From CAUPWF01 sp964369775 (lineage in GTDB: Bacteria; Bacillota; Clostridia; Lachnospirales; Lachnospiraceae), in assembly GCA_964369775.1 (NCBI GenBank), contig CAYJHQ010000040.1, forward strand, positions 1 to 20,349: a stretch of 20,349 nt of DNA. Reading direction: 5' to 3'. The notes beneath the pieces are model-generated. The model was not told the DNA's origin. It worked only from the letters and a program-made list of their open reading frames with translations, and did not search any database. The position numbers and the translations under genes were made by a program. Shown here in pieces: positions 1 to 7,742 of the stretch (position 1 is its first letter; the number at the start of each line of letters is the position of its first letter).

Positions 1-107
1 CAGTAGAATTCTGCCACTTAGTTGGAATGAACTACGTATCTTGCTCACCATTCCGTGTGCCAATCGCAAGATTAGCAGCAGCTCAAGCAGCAATTAACAA
101 TAAATAA
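1..107 (+). CDS. ppdK: Pyruvate phosphate dikinase, C-terminal end (5' partial)
   Basis: This is the last 34 codons of a gene entering from the left edge; the reading frame starts at base 3 and ends at TAA 105-107. The encoded tail contains NYVSCSPFRVPIARLAAAQA, the conserved C-terminus of pyruvate phosphate dikinase. The SCSPFRVP stretch belongs to the PEP/pyruvate-binding TIM barrel. By family knowledge the enzyme interconverts pyruvate + ATP + Pi with PEP + AMP + PPi in the cytoplasm, and in clostridia it often serves glycolysis or gluconeogenesis. A strong terminator follows 15 bases later, so it is probably not co-transcribed with the genes downstream. Only the extreme C-terminus is visible, so the integrity of the rest is unknown. 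Confidence 0.9.
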   Translation, partial: VEFCHLVGMNYVSCSPFRVPIARLAAAQAAINNK

Positions 108-121
108 TCAAAATGAAGTTG

Positions 122-166
122 AAAAAAAACAAGCATTCTCTCGAGAGAGAGGTGCTTGTTTTTTTA
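122..166 (+). terminator. Intrinsic terminator after ppdK
   Basis: The arms ACAAGCA (129-135) and TGCTTGT (153-159) pair. Inside them CTCTC (138-142) pairs with GAGAG (147-151) around a GAGA loop, with one T bulge and one T-G wobble. A T run (159-165) follows, and an A tract precedes the left arm, so the structure could also stop transcription from the other strand. Confidence 0.9.
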
Positions 167-238
167 TCTAGAATATACGTAATTTTTATTATTATAACTC
201 AAAGTGTAAAAACTAGTATATAAGCTAGAATGTAATAT

Positions 239-274
239 ACGGACAAATATGTCTATACGGATAAAAATATCCGT
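239..274. promoter_or_regulatory. Two abutting 18-bp operator-like palindromes upstream of the nitroreductase promoter
   Basis: Copy 2 (257-274) is a perfect inverted repeat: ACGGATA, AAAA, TATCCGT. Copy 1 (239-256), directly adjacent, matches copy 2 at 13 of 18 positions and keeps an inner GACA-AATA-TGTC palindrome. The pair ends two bases before the -35 box. This geometry suggests a binding site for a dimeric regulator, either an activator touching RNA polymerase or a repressor. No cognate regulator gene is adjacent. The function is inferred; the repeats are seen directly. Confidence 0.55.
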
Positions 275-276
275 AA

Positions 277-305
277 TTGTTTTGGGTAAACGGAGTATGT
301 ATAAT
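277..305 (+). promoter_or_regulatory. Sigma-A-type promoter for the nitroreductase gene
   Basis: The -35 box TTGTTT (277-282) and the -10 box TATAAT (300-305) are separated by exactly 17 bp. The predicted start near 312 leaves a leader of about 30 bases before the RBS and ATG at 345. Confidence 0.75.
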
Positions 306-344
306 AAAAAACATAGAATAAATTTATTAAAAAAGGAGACTACT

Positions 345-893
345 ATGACAGGAAAAGAAATGATTAAAACTAGAAGAAGTATTAGAAAGTACAAGGAGGA
401 AGTTGTTAACAAAGATGTTTTGACAGAACTTATGGAGACAGTTAAATTTGCACCTTCTTGGGCTAACTTTCAGGTTGCACGTTATACTTTTATTCAAGAT
501 ACAGAAAAAATTAATAGAATTATGACAGAAGGTGTAAACGGATTTGCATATAACATTAATACTCTTAAAGACGCGAAAAATATTTTGGTTCTAAGTTTTG
601 TACAAGGGAAAAGTGGGAAATTAGACCCAGAAAGCGATGATTATGCTACAACTCACACTAACGTTTGGGAAGTTTTTGATGCTGGAATTGCATGTCAAAC
701 CTTCTGCCTTGCAGCTCACGAAATGGGGATTGGCACATGTGTGATGGGAATTATTGCAGCAGAAGAGATAAAAGAGATTGCTGAGCTTCCGCAAGACGAA
801 ACAGTAGCAGCACTTATCACATTTGGATATCCAGATGAAGAGGTAAAGACTACAACAAGAAAAGCTGTTAGTGAAATTACACGTTTTAAATAA
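345..893 (+). CDS. Nitroreductase-family FMN flavoprotein
   Basis: This 182-residue protein belongs to the nitroreductase fold. The N-terminal TRRSIRKYK motif (about residues 8-16) binds the FMN phosphate. The APSWANFQ segment corresponds to the usual APSxxNxQ, and GIGTCVMG is the C-terminal flavin-contact region. Family members use NAD(P)H to reduce nitroaromatics, quinones, enones or flavins in the cytoplasm; the substrate cannot be told from sequence. The start is ATG 345, 7 bases after AAAAGGAG. An upstream in-frame ATG at 249 is rejected because it lies upstream of the mapped promoter and has no RBS. The gene is probably co-transcribed with the radical SAM gene 21 bases downstream. The paired palindromes before the promoter suggest inducible expression. 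Confidence 0.85.
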   Translation: MTGKEMIKTRRSIRKYKEEVVNKDVLTELMETVKFAPSWANFQVARYTFIQDTEKINRIMTEGVNGFAYNINTLKDAKNILVLSFVQGKSGKLDPESDDYATTHTNVWEVFDAGIACQTFCLAAHEMGIGTCVMGIIAAEEIKEIAELPQDETVAALITFGYPDEEVKTTTRKAVSEITRFK

Positions 894-914
894 GTAATGT
901 GAAAAGGAAAAATT

Positions 915-1793
915 ATGCATTATACAGGAGAAGTATATCGCCATCCTATGGAAGGGTATACACCATTATTGGAAGTTACAATTGGTTGCTCTCATAATAA
1001 ATGTTCTTTTTGCACGATGTACCGCAAAACACCATTTAGAATGTCCCCAATTGAACATATAAAAGAAGATTTGGCGGAATTAAAAGCATATGGAGGACGT
1101 ATTAATCGTATTTATTTAGTGAATGCAGATCCTTTCGTACTCTCAGCAGATAAGTTGATAACGATAGGAGAGCTTATTCATGAATATTGTCCAGAAATTG
1201 AAACAATTACCTGCTATGCTTCAATAAAAAATATTATGAATAAGTCTGTTGAAGAATTGAAAAAGTTAAGAACTCTAGGATATAATCAGCTTCATATAGG
1301 GTTAGAAACAGCATATGATCCTGCACTAAAAATGATGAACAAAGGATTCACAAACGCAGATGCATATGAGCAGTTAGGAAAATTAAAAGAGGCTGGATTC
1401 GAATATGATGCATTGTTAATGCTAGGAGTAGCAGGTCGCGATACCGGAATAATTAATACGGAAGCAACAATCGAGCTGTTAAGTACATTTAAGCCGTATA
1501 TGGTGTCTATCATGCCAACATCAGTAACCCCAGGAAGTGAACTAGAGGAGATTTGCGATAACGGCGAATATGTAGAACTTACCGAATTAGAAATGTTACA
1601 AGAAGAAATTGCATTTTTAAAAGCACTTAATGTAGATGATAGCTGCTATTTTTTTGGGAGTCATAATTTTAATCTAGTTCCTATTAGTGGAACTATGGGG
1701 GAACGAGATCAAATGATAGCCCATCTCGAGAATGCGATTAATACGCTTGATTCTAAAATATTAAATAGTACAAAACCTCGTGGTCCAATATAA
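915..1793 (+). CDS. Radical SAM protein with CX4CX2C cluster motif
   Basis: This 292-residue protein has a radical SAM core. Residues 25-33 read CSHNKCSFC, three cysteines placed to hold a [4Fe-4S] cluster, but with CX4CX2C spacing rather than the classical CX3CX2C. Later landmarks are the strand IYLVNADPF (about 66-74), the YASIKNI segment, and LHIGLETAYD (about 126-135), which resembles the GlxES-type SAM-contact strand of Elp3/HemN-like radical SAM enzymes. No extra ferredoxin-type cysteine cluster or other C-terminal domain is evident, so the substrate is unknown. The start ATG 915 follows AAAAGGA by about 7 bases. It lies 21 bases downstream of the nitroreductase gene, probably in the same transcript. 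The family call is firm; the reaction is not assignable. Confidence 0.82.
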   Translation: MHYTGEVYRHPMEGYTPLLEVTIGCSHNKCSFCTMYRKTPFRMSPIEHIKEDLAELKAYGGRINRIYLVNADPFVLSADKLITIGELIHEYCPEIETITCYASIKNIMNKSVEELKKLRTLGYNQLHIGLETAYDPALKMMNKGFTNADAYEQLGKLKEAGFEYDALLMLGVAGRDTGIINTEATIELLSTFKPYMVSIMPTSVTPGSELEEICDNGEYVELTELEMLQEEIAFLKALNVDDSCYFFGSHNFNLVPISGTMGERDQMIAHLENAINTLDSKILNSTKPRGPI

Positions 1794-1844
1794 AAAACAA
1801 AATTTGTAGAAATAGTGAAAATAGATAAAAAAACAATAAAAAGA

Positions 1845-1873
1845 TTGAAAAAATTAAACAAATCTGCTATCAT
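1845..1873 (+). promoter_or_regulatory. Promoter of the glycine riboswitch operon
   Basis: The -35 box TTGAAA (1845-1850) and the -10 box TATCAT (1868-1873) have a 17-bp spacer. An extended -10 TG sits at 1865-1866. Initiation near 1880 would place the 5' end about 15 bases before the first aptamer. Confidence 0.6.
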
Positions 1874-1894
1874 AATATAAGTATTAGGTTGACG

Positions 1895-2056
1895 ATATCG
1901 GGAGAGACCATTTGATGGCGCCGAAGGGGAAGAGCAAAAAACTCTCAGGCAAAAGGACCGATATTTGACTAACTCCGGAGAACTGTTTTATGCAGTACCG
2001 AAGAAGCAATCCTACTCAGATGATTTAGCGGGAGAATCTTTCAGGTTATGGACGGA
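1895..2056 (+). promoter_or_regulatory. Tandem glycine riboswitch (two aptamers)
   Basis: Aptamer 1 is closed by a perfect 7-bp P1 helix, ATATCGG (1895-1901) with CCGATAT (1958-1964). It carries the hallmark segments GGGAGAG (1900), GCGCCGAAGGGG (1918) and CTCTCAGGCAAAAGGAC (1942). Aptamer 2 follows after a short linker. Its P1 pairs TCCG (1974-1977) with CGGA (2053-2056), with core segments TACCGAAGAAGCAA (1996-2009) and CTTTCAGGTTATGGAC (about 2038-2053). The class senses glycine; in Bacillus subtilis a homologous element turns on the gcv operon. Here the downstream genes are gcvT, gcvH, gcvPA and gcvPB, and the terminator begins at base 2055 inside P1 of aptamer 2. Glycine binding should therefore favour read-through (an ON switch). 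The family call is very secure; the switching direction is inferred. Confidence 0.96.
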
Positions 2057-2086
2057 TGCACACTGTAATAGGGTGCATCTTTTTTT
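2055..2086 (+). terminator. Riboswitch-controlled intrinsic terminator
   Basis: GATGCAC (2055-2061) pairs with GTGCATC (2073-2079) around an 11-base loop, followed by seven T (2080-2086). Bases 2055-2056 are also the end of the P1 helix of aptamer 2, so the two structures compete. This is the expression platform for the gcv operon. Confidence 0.92.
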
Positions 2087-2122
2087 ATTGTTTAAAAAAT
2101 AACAAATTTATAGGAGGTAATG

Positions 2123-3193
2123 ATGGAAAGAAAAACACCACTTTATGAGGAGCATGTAAAAGCGAATGGGAAAATTGTACCATTTGCAGGTTTTCTACTT
2201 CCAGTCCAGTATAAAGACGGCGTAATTGTAGAACACATGATAGTGAGAAACAAAGTAGGGATATTTGATGTATCCCATATGGGTGAAGCGATTTTGGAAG
2301 GCAAGGATGCACTTGCTAACTTAAATTACATCATGACTAATGACTTTACGAATCTTAAAGTTGGAAGTTGTAGATATACCCTTATGTTATATCCAGATGG
2401 AGGTCAAGTGGATGATTTAATTGTATATCGTAAGGGTGAAGAAAAGTTTTTACTAGTGCTAAATGCTTCTAATACAGAGAAGGATATTAGTTGGATAGAG
2501 AAACATTTACAAGGGGATTGCAAAATAAGAGATATTTCTGATGATGTAGCTCAAATTGCAATACAAGGTCCAGATGCAAAGGCTTTCATGGAGAAGCTTT
2601 GCAATGTGGAAGAACTTCCACAGAAGTACTACACATTTACAGAGAAGATGGAAGTTGCAGGAAAAGAGTGTCTTGTGTCTCGCACTGGTTATACTGGAGA
2701 GTTTGGATATGAGATTTATGCACAAGCAGATGAAGTGGCAGTAATTTGGTCAGCGATGATTGAATTAGGAGTGCTTCCATGCGGATTGGGTGCAAGAGAC
2801 ACTCTAAGGTTAGAAGCAGCAATGCCTCTATATGGTCACGAATTGAGTAAAGATATACATGTTGGTTCTACAAACCTTTCATTTGCAATAAAAACAGCGA
2901 AGGAAGATTTTATAGGAAAAGAAGCGATTGTGAATCCACCTGCCAACTTACCAACTAGAGTAGGTCTAAAGGTGGTAGGAAGAGGAATTGTAAGAGGGGA
3001 AGAGAAGATATTTTCAGAAGGAAAAGAAGTTGGATTCACCACGAGTGGAACACATTGTCCATATTTAGGAGCAGCATTTGCAATGGGATACATTGAGTCT
3101 GGTTTAGCAGAAGAAGGGACAGCATTGACAGTAGAAGTTAGAGGTCGGCAAATAGAAGTAGAAGTAGTACCATTGCCGTTTTATAAAAAATAA
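2123..3193 (+). CDS. gcvT: Glycine cleavage system T protein (aminomethyltransferase)
   Basis: This 356-residue protein is normal in length for GcvT. It takes the aminomethyl group from lipoyl-GcvH, releases ammonia and forms 5,10-methylene-THF. Conserved landmarks are the N-terminal TPLYEEHVKANGK, FDVSHMGE (about 49-56), the paired aspartates in GGQVDDLIV (D97/D98, the catalytic aspartate region), the folate-site SRTGYTGEFGYEI, and GLGARDTLRLEA. The C-terminal barrel domain is present through the final residues. Two adjacent ATGs exist at 2120 and 2123. AGGAGG (2112-2117) is only 2 bases from the first and 5 from the second, so 2123 is chosen. It is the first gene after the riboswitch terminator. 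Confidence 0.97.
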   Translation: MERKTPLYEEHVKANGKIVPFAGFLLPVQYKDGVIVEHMIVRNKVGIFDVSHMGEAILEGKDALANLNYIMTNDFTNLKVGSCRYTLMLYPDGGQVDDLIVYRKGEEKFLLVLNASNTEKDISWIEKHLQGDCKIRDISDDVAQIAIQGPDAKAFMEKLCNVEELPQKYYTFTEKMEVAGKECLVSRTGYTGEFGYEIYAQADEVAVIWSAMIELGVLPCGLGARDTLRLEAAMPLYGHELSKDIHVGSTNLSFAIKTAKEDFIGKEAIVNPPANLPTRVGLKVVGRGIVRGEEKIFSEGKEVGFTTSGTHCPYLGAAFAMGYIESGLAEEGTALTVEVRGRQIEVEVVPLPFYKK

Positions 3194-3213
3194 TAATAAA
3201 AGAGGAGAGAAAA

Positions 3214-3579
3214 ATGAGCGTAAAATTTACAAAATCACACGAATGGGTACAAGAAGTAGGAGAAAATAAAATAAGAGTAGGAATTAGTGACTATGCACAA
3301 GAGCAGTTAGGGGATTTAGTATTTGTAAACCTTCCACAGGAAGGCGATGAGGTAGCTATTGAAGAATCATTTGCAGATTTAGAGAGTGTAAAGGCAGTTT
3401 CAGACTTATACAGTCCGGCAAGTGGAGTGATCTCAGCTATTAATGAAGAAGTGTTAGATGCGCCAGAGACAATTAATAATGATGCATTTGGTACATGGTT
3501 AGTGGAAATTAGCGAAGTTACAGAGTATGTGGAATTATTGACAGAGGAAGAATATAAAGAATTTTGTGAAAATGAATAG
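3214..3579 (+). CDS. gcvH: Glycine cleavage system H protein (lipoyl carrier)
   Basis: This is a 121-residue lipoyl-domain protein. It shuttles the methylamine intermediate between P, T and L proteins on a lipoyl arm. The lipoylation lysine is K60 in ESVKAVSDLYSP, preceded by the SFADLESVK strand and followed by the usual ASGVISAINEEV hairpin. The N-terminal SHEWV motif is present. The length fits the family. The RBS AGAGGAGA lies just before ATG 3214, 20 bases after gcvT. The stop at 3577-3579 overlaps the RBS of gcvPA. No lipoate ligase or lipoyl synthase gene is in the window, so lipoylation must be supplied from elsewhere. Confidence 0.97.
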   Translation: MSVKFTKSHEWVQEVGENKIRVGISDYAQEQLGDLVFVNLPQEGDEVAIEESFADLESVKAVSDLYSPASGVISAINEEVLDAPETINNDAFGTWLVEISEVTEYVELLTEEEYKEFCENE

Positions 3580-3590
3580 GAGATAAAAAC

Positions 3591-4907
3591 ATGGGGAATT
3601 ATTTGTCATCTACTCTAGAGCAACGAGTAGAAATGCTTCATATGATGGAATTTAAGTCAGTTGAAGAACTATTTGCAGATTTGCCAAAAGAGATGCTCAT
3701 AGAAGAGTTGAATATACCAGAGGGGATAACAGAGATAGAAATTGACTCTTATATAAGAAAAATAGCATCTAAAAACAAGGTGTACTCATCGATTTTTAGA
3801 GGAGCAGGGGCTTATAATCATTATATACCTTCCGTGGTAAAACGTATGGCTGCGAAAGAAGAATTTGTAACAGCCTATACTCCGTATCAAGCAGAGATTA
3901 GCCAAGGGATTTTACAAGGGATTTTTGAATATCAGACAATGATTTGTGCGCTTACAGATATGGATGTATCAAATGCATCTGTCTATGATGGTGCAACAGC
4001 AGCTGCTGAAGCTATGTCGATGTGCAGAGAGAGAAATCGAAGTAAAGTAATTATTTCAGGAACTAGTCATCCACATACTATCGAAACAGTAAGAACTTAT
4101 CTAAAAGCAAATGGAATGGAATGTGTAGTGTTAGATGAGAAAAATGGATTGACAAATCTAGAAGAAATAAAAGAGCATTTAGCAAAAGACATAGCGGCAG
4201 TTTATATTCAGCAACCAAATTACTATGGAAATATAGAAGATGCTGAAAAAATTGGAGAATTAGTTCACGAAGTGGGTGCGAAATATGTAATGGGAGTTAA
4301 TCCAATTGCAACTGCAGTTTTAAAAACACCAGGTGAGTGTGGCGCAGATGTTGCAGTAGGTGAAGGGCAACCATTAGGGCTTCCACTCAGTTTTGGAGGA
4401 CCTTACTTAGGTTTTATGGCAGTAAAATCGGCTATGGCACGTAAACTCCCAGGCCGTATTGTAGGAGAAACTACAGATAGAGATGGAAAACGTTGCTTTG
4501 TATTGACAATGCAAGCGCGAGAACAGCATATCAGACGCGAAAAAGCATCTAGTAATATTTGTTCGAATCAAGCCTTATGTGCATTTACTTCTTCAATCTA
4601 TATGACTACAATGGGACCAAACGGACTGCGAGAAGCAGCTATCCAATGTTATGAGAAAGCGCATTACTTAGCGCAAGAGTTAGGTAAGGTAGAAGGATTT
4701 ACATTATGTAATAAAGGGGAATTTTTCCATGAATTCGTTACAGAAAGCCCAATTCCTGTTGAGAGTCTTATGAAAGCTTTAGATGAGAAAGGAATCCTTG
4801 GAGGATTACCAATAGAGAATAAAATTTTGTGGTGTACAACAGAAAAGAACTCAAAAGAAAGCATAGATGAACTTATTTCTGTAATCAGGGAGGTGTGTGG
4901 AGTATGA
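3591..4907 (+). CDS. gcvPA: Glycine dehydrogenase (decarboxylating) subunit 1
   Basis: This 438-residue protein is the N-terminal half of the P protein, as found in organisms with split GcvP. With GcvPB it decarboxylates glycine and transfers the methylamine to lipoyl-GcvH. It carries the conserved FRGAGAYNHYIPSVV block (about 64-78), the YTPYQAEISQGILQ segment, EGQPLGLPLSFGGPYLGFMA, and the ICSNQALCA motif near the C-terminus. The PLP lysine is carried by the partner subunit. The start ATG 3591 follows TAGGAGA, which overlaps the gcvH stop. Its TGA stop overlaps the ATG of gcvPB by 4 bases (ATGA), indicating translational coupling of the two subunits. Confidence 0.97.
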   Translation: MGNYLSSTLEQRVEMLHMMEFKSVEELFADLPKEMLIEELNIPEGITEIEIDSYIRKIASKNKVYSSIFRGAGAYNHYIPSVVKRMAAKEEFVTAYTPYQAEISQGILQGIFEYQTMICALTDMDVSNASVYDGATAAAEAMSMCRERNRSKVIISGTSHPHTIETVRTYLKANGMECVVLDEKNGLTNLEEIKEHLAKDIAAVYIQQPNYYGNIEDAEKIGELVHEVGAKYVMGVNPIATAVLKTPGECGADVAVGEGQPLGLPLSFGGPYLGFMAVKSAMARKLPGRIVGETTDRDGKRCFVLTMQAREQHIRREKASSNICSNQALCAFTSSIYMTTMGPNGLREAAIQCYEKAHYLAQELGKVEGFTLCNKGEFFHEFVTESPIPVESLMKALDEKGILGGLPIENKILWCTTEKNSKESIDELISVIREVCGV

Positions 4908-6334
4908 AATTAGTATTTGAAGAATCAAAAGCAGGTAGACAGTGCTCAATATTGCCAACAAGTGATGTGCCAATTACAACCCTTCCAGATGATTTGAAAA
5001 GATGCTCAAAATTGGAGCTACCAGAACTTGCAGAAATAGATATTTCTAGACATTACAAAGAATTAGCAAAACAAGTACATGGGGTAAATGATGGATTTTA
5101 TCCGCTAGGGAGCTGTACAATGAAGTATAATCCTGCAATTCATGAGGAATTTGCCTCTCTTCCACAATTTGCAAATATACATCCATTACAGCCACTAGAG
5201 ACCATGCAAGGTTGTATGGAAGTCTATGCAAAGACAGAAGAGATGTTATGTGAGATTACTGGAATGGATGGCGTAACATTTCAGCCAGCAGCAGGTGCGC
5301 ATGGAGAATTCACAGGAATTCTTATGATAAAGGCATACCATGAATCAAGAGGAGATTTTAAGAGAACAAAGATTATAGTACCAGATTCAGCACATGGAAC
5401 AAATCCTGCAACAGCAGTGATGACAGGTTATACAGTTGTAAATGTTCCATCATCAGAAGATGGATGTGTAGATCTGGATAAACTAAGAGAAGCAGTGGGA
5501 GAAGATACAGCAGGATTGATGTTGACGAATCCAAACACACTTGGAGTATTTGATAAAAATATTAGTGAAATTACTAAAATTGTTCATGAAGCAGGTGGTT
5601 TGAATTATTATGATGGTGCAAACTTAAATCCGATTATGGGAGTAGTTCGCCCTGGAGATATGGGATTTGATGTTATTCACCTAAACTTACATAAGACAAT
5701 GGCTACTCCTCATGGAGGCGGTGGTCCAGGTTCAGGTGCGGTAGGGGCAAAGAATATCTTACTTCCATTTGTTCCGTGTACAAGACCAGTAAAAGAAGGG
5801 GATTCTTATGTGTTTGAACAACCAGAAGAGAGCATAGGGCGAGTAAAGGCGTTTTATGGTAACTTTTCAGTGGTGTTAAAAGTATTAGCATATATTAGAA
5901 CTTTAGGGAAAGAAGGAATCAGAGAGGCAGCACAAACAGCAGTGTTGAATGCAAATTACATGAAGCACTTGTTAGCCCCACATTGCAAAGTGGCGACTGA
6001 TGGAGTTTGTATGCATGAATTCGTACTTTCTTTAGAAGATATTAAAAAAGAAACAGGTGTAAGTGCATTAGATATTGCAAAGGCGATGATGGATTATGGA
6101 ATGCATCCACCAACCATGTATTTCCCATTAATTGTACCAGAAGCACTCATGTTTGAACCGACAGAGACAGAATCAAAAGAAACAATAGATACTGTTTGTG
6201 AAGTAATTATTTCATTACTAAAAAAAGCGGAAACAGATCCAGATAGCTTGCACCTAGCACCTTTAACAACACCTATTTCAAGACCAGACGAAGTAGCAGC
6301 TGCTAGAAAACCAAAATTAACTTATCAACCATAA
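4904..6334 (+). CDS. gcvPB: Glycine dehydrogenase (decarboxylating) subunit 2
   Basis: This 476-residue protein is the PLP-binding half of split P protein. The pyridoxal-phosphate lysine is K264 in HLNLHKTMATPHGGGGPG. Other family blocks are YPLGSCTMKYNP near the N-terminus, FQPAAGAHGEFTG, PDSAHGTNPA and HPPTMYFP near the C-terminus. ATG 4904 is chosen: it overlaps the gcvPA stop as ATGA and sits 10 bases after GGGAGG (4888-4893). An in-frame GTG at 4895 lies almost inside that RBS and would be too close. The gap to lpd is 29 bases. Confidence 0.97.
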   Translation: MKLVFEESKAGRQCSILPTSDVPITTLPDDLKRCSKLELPELAEIDISRHYKELAKQVHGVNDGFYPLGSCTMKYNPAIHEEFASLPQFANIHPLQPLETMQGCMEVYAKTEEMLCEITGMDGVTFQPAAGAHGEFTGILMIKAYHESRGDFKRTKIIVPDSAHGTNPATAVMTGYTVVNVPSSEDGCVDLDKLREAVGEDTAGLMLTNPNTLGVFDKNISEITKIVHEAGGLNYYDGANLNPIMGVVRPGDMGFDVIHLNLHKTMATPHGGGGPGSGAVGAKNILLPFVPCTRPVKEGDSYVFEQPEESIGRVKAFYGNFSVVLKVLAYIRTLGKEGIREAAQTAVLNANYMKHLLAPHCKVATDGVCMHEFVLSLEDIKKETGVSALDIAKAMMDYGMHPPTMYFPLIVPEALMFEPTETESKETIDTVCEVIISLLKKAETDPDSLHLAPLTTPISRPDEVAAARKPKLTYQP

Positions 6335-6363
6335 AAAGTTTGCATAAAAAGGAGATGGCAGAA

Positions 6364-7707
6364 ATGGAGTTATTTGACCTGATAGTAATAGGTGCAGGAC
6401 CAGGAGGGTATAAAGCAGCATTAGAAGCAGCAAAGTTAGGGAAAAAAGTTGCCCTTTTTGAAGAAGATAAAATCGGAGGAACCTGCTTAAACAGAGGATG
6501 TATTCCAACAAAGACACTGCTTCGAAGCACGCGTATATATCATGAAGCAAAACACAGTGATTCTTGTGGGATCACTGTGAATGAAGTGTCCTATGATATG
6601 AATAGGATACATGAAAATATGGAAAATGTTGTAAGTACATTGCGAGGCGGAATTGATGGATTGCTTCGTAAGTTAAAAGTGGTTCTTGTTTCATCACGAG
6701 CAAAAGTTGTTTCACAAAGAATAGTGGAAGCAGACGGAATTCAATACGAAGCAGAAAAGATTCTTCTAGCAGTGGGGAGTAAATCTCTTATCCCGCCTAT
6801 TAAAGGGATAGAATCAGAAGGCATACATACTGTAGAGTATTTTTTAGAAAATCCAGTAGATGTGGAAAGTCTTATTATTGTAGGTGGCGGAGTTGTAGGA
6901 GTAGAGATTGCGCAAGTGTATCATCGTTTGGGGTGCAATGTGACAATTATCGAAGGGATGCAAAGACTACTTCCGAGTTTAGATAGAGAAATCGGGCAAA
7001 GCTTAGCGATGAATTATAAAAAACAAGGAATTTCAGTTATTACAAATGCTATGGTTTCTTCATTTGAACAGACTGAACGTGGTATCATTTGTCAGTATAC
7101 AGGGAAAGATAATGAAGTGATGCAAACAGAAGCAGAAAAAGTTCTAATCTGTATAGGCAGAAAAGCTAATACAGAAGGAGTGGTAGCAGAAGATATAGAT
7201 TTAAAGATGGAGCGAGGATTTATTCCAGTAGATGAAAACTATGAAACAGCAGTGAAGGGAATCTATGCAATTGGCGACATTGTACTCGGCGGAATGCAAC
7301 TAGCGCATGTAGCAGAAGCGCAAGGTGTAAATGTGGCTCGTCAGATGTATGGTGAAAAGGGGCATAAAAACACAAATCATATACCAGCTTGCGTATTTAC
7401 AGAACCAGAAATTGCAACAGTTGGTCTATCTGCAGATGAGGCGAAGGAAAGAGGAATTTCTATAACTGCTGTGAAAAAGTTAACCTCAGCAAACGGGCGT
7501 TCACTGATAGAAGAAGCAGATAGAGGATTCGTGAAATTAATTGTAGAAAAAGAGTCAAATCAATTACTTGGAGCCACAATCATGTGTACTCATGCAGGTG
7601 AGATGATAGGTGGATTGACAATGGCAATTGCACAAAGGTTGACACTAGAGCAACTAGAGGATACAATATTCCCACATCCTACAATCAGCGAGACAATTGT
7701 GGAATAG
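6364..7707 (+). CDS. lpd: Dihydrolipoyl dehydrogenase (L protein / E3)
   Basis: This 447-residue FAD disulfide oxidoreductase reoxidises dihydrolipoyl-GcvH with NAD+. The FAD-binding GAGPGG is at residues 10-15, the redox disulfide C41/C46 lies in GGTCLNRGCIPTK, the NAD-binding IIVGGGVVGVE lies mid-protein, and YAIGD marks the second FAD contact. The interface catalytic pair is in the C-terminal HPTISE (H438, E443). There is no N-terminal lipoyl domain, and the protein ends only four residues after HPTISE, which is shorter than many E3s. ATG 6364 sits 9 bases after AAAAAGGAG; an in-frame TTG at 6340 and an ATG at 6355 that abuts the RBS were rejected. Its place inside the gcv operon argues that it is the E3 dedicated to glycine cleavage. 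Confidence 0.95.
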   Translation: MELFDLIVIGAGPGGYKAALEAAKLGKKVALFEEDKIGGTCLNRGCIPTKTLLRSTRIYHEAKHSDSCGITVNEVSYDMNRIHENMENVVSTLRGGIDGLLRKLKVVLVSSRAKVVSQRIVEADGIQYEAEKILLAVGSKSLIPPIKGIESEGIHTVEYFLENPVDVESLIIVGGGVVGVEIAQVYHRLGCNVTIIEGMQRLLPSLDREIGQSLAMNYKKQGISVITNAMVSSFEQTERGIICQYTGKDNEVMQTEAEKVLICIGRKANTEGVVAEDIDLKMERGFIPVDENYETAVKGIYAIGDIVLGGMQLAHVAEAQGVNVARQMYGEKGHKNTNHIPACVFTEPEIATVGLSADEAKERGISITAVKKLTSANGRSLIEEADRGFVKLIVEKESNQLLGATIMCTHAGEMIGGLTMAIAQRLTLEQLEDTIFPHPTISETIVE

Positions 7708-7742
7708 ATAAGTGATTTAGTAGAAAGGGGACTTGTTTTATA

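Noticed and set aside
249..344. N-terminal extension of the nitroreductase from ATG 249
   Set aside because: It lies upstream of the -35/-10 pair at 277-305, has no RBS, and the nitroreductase homology begins after ATG 345.
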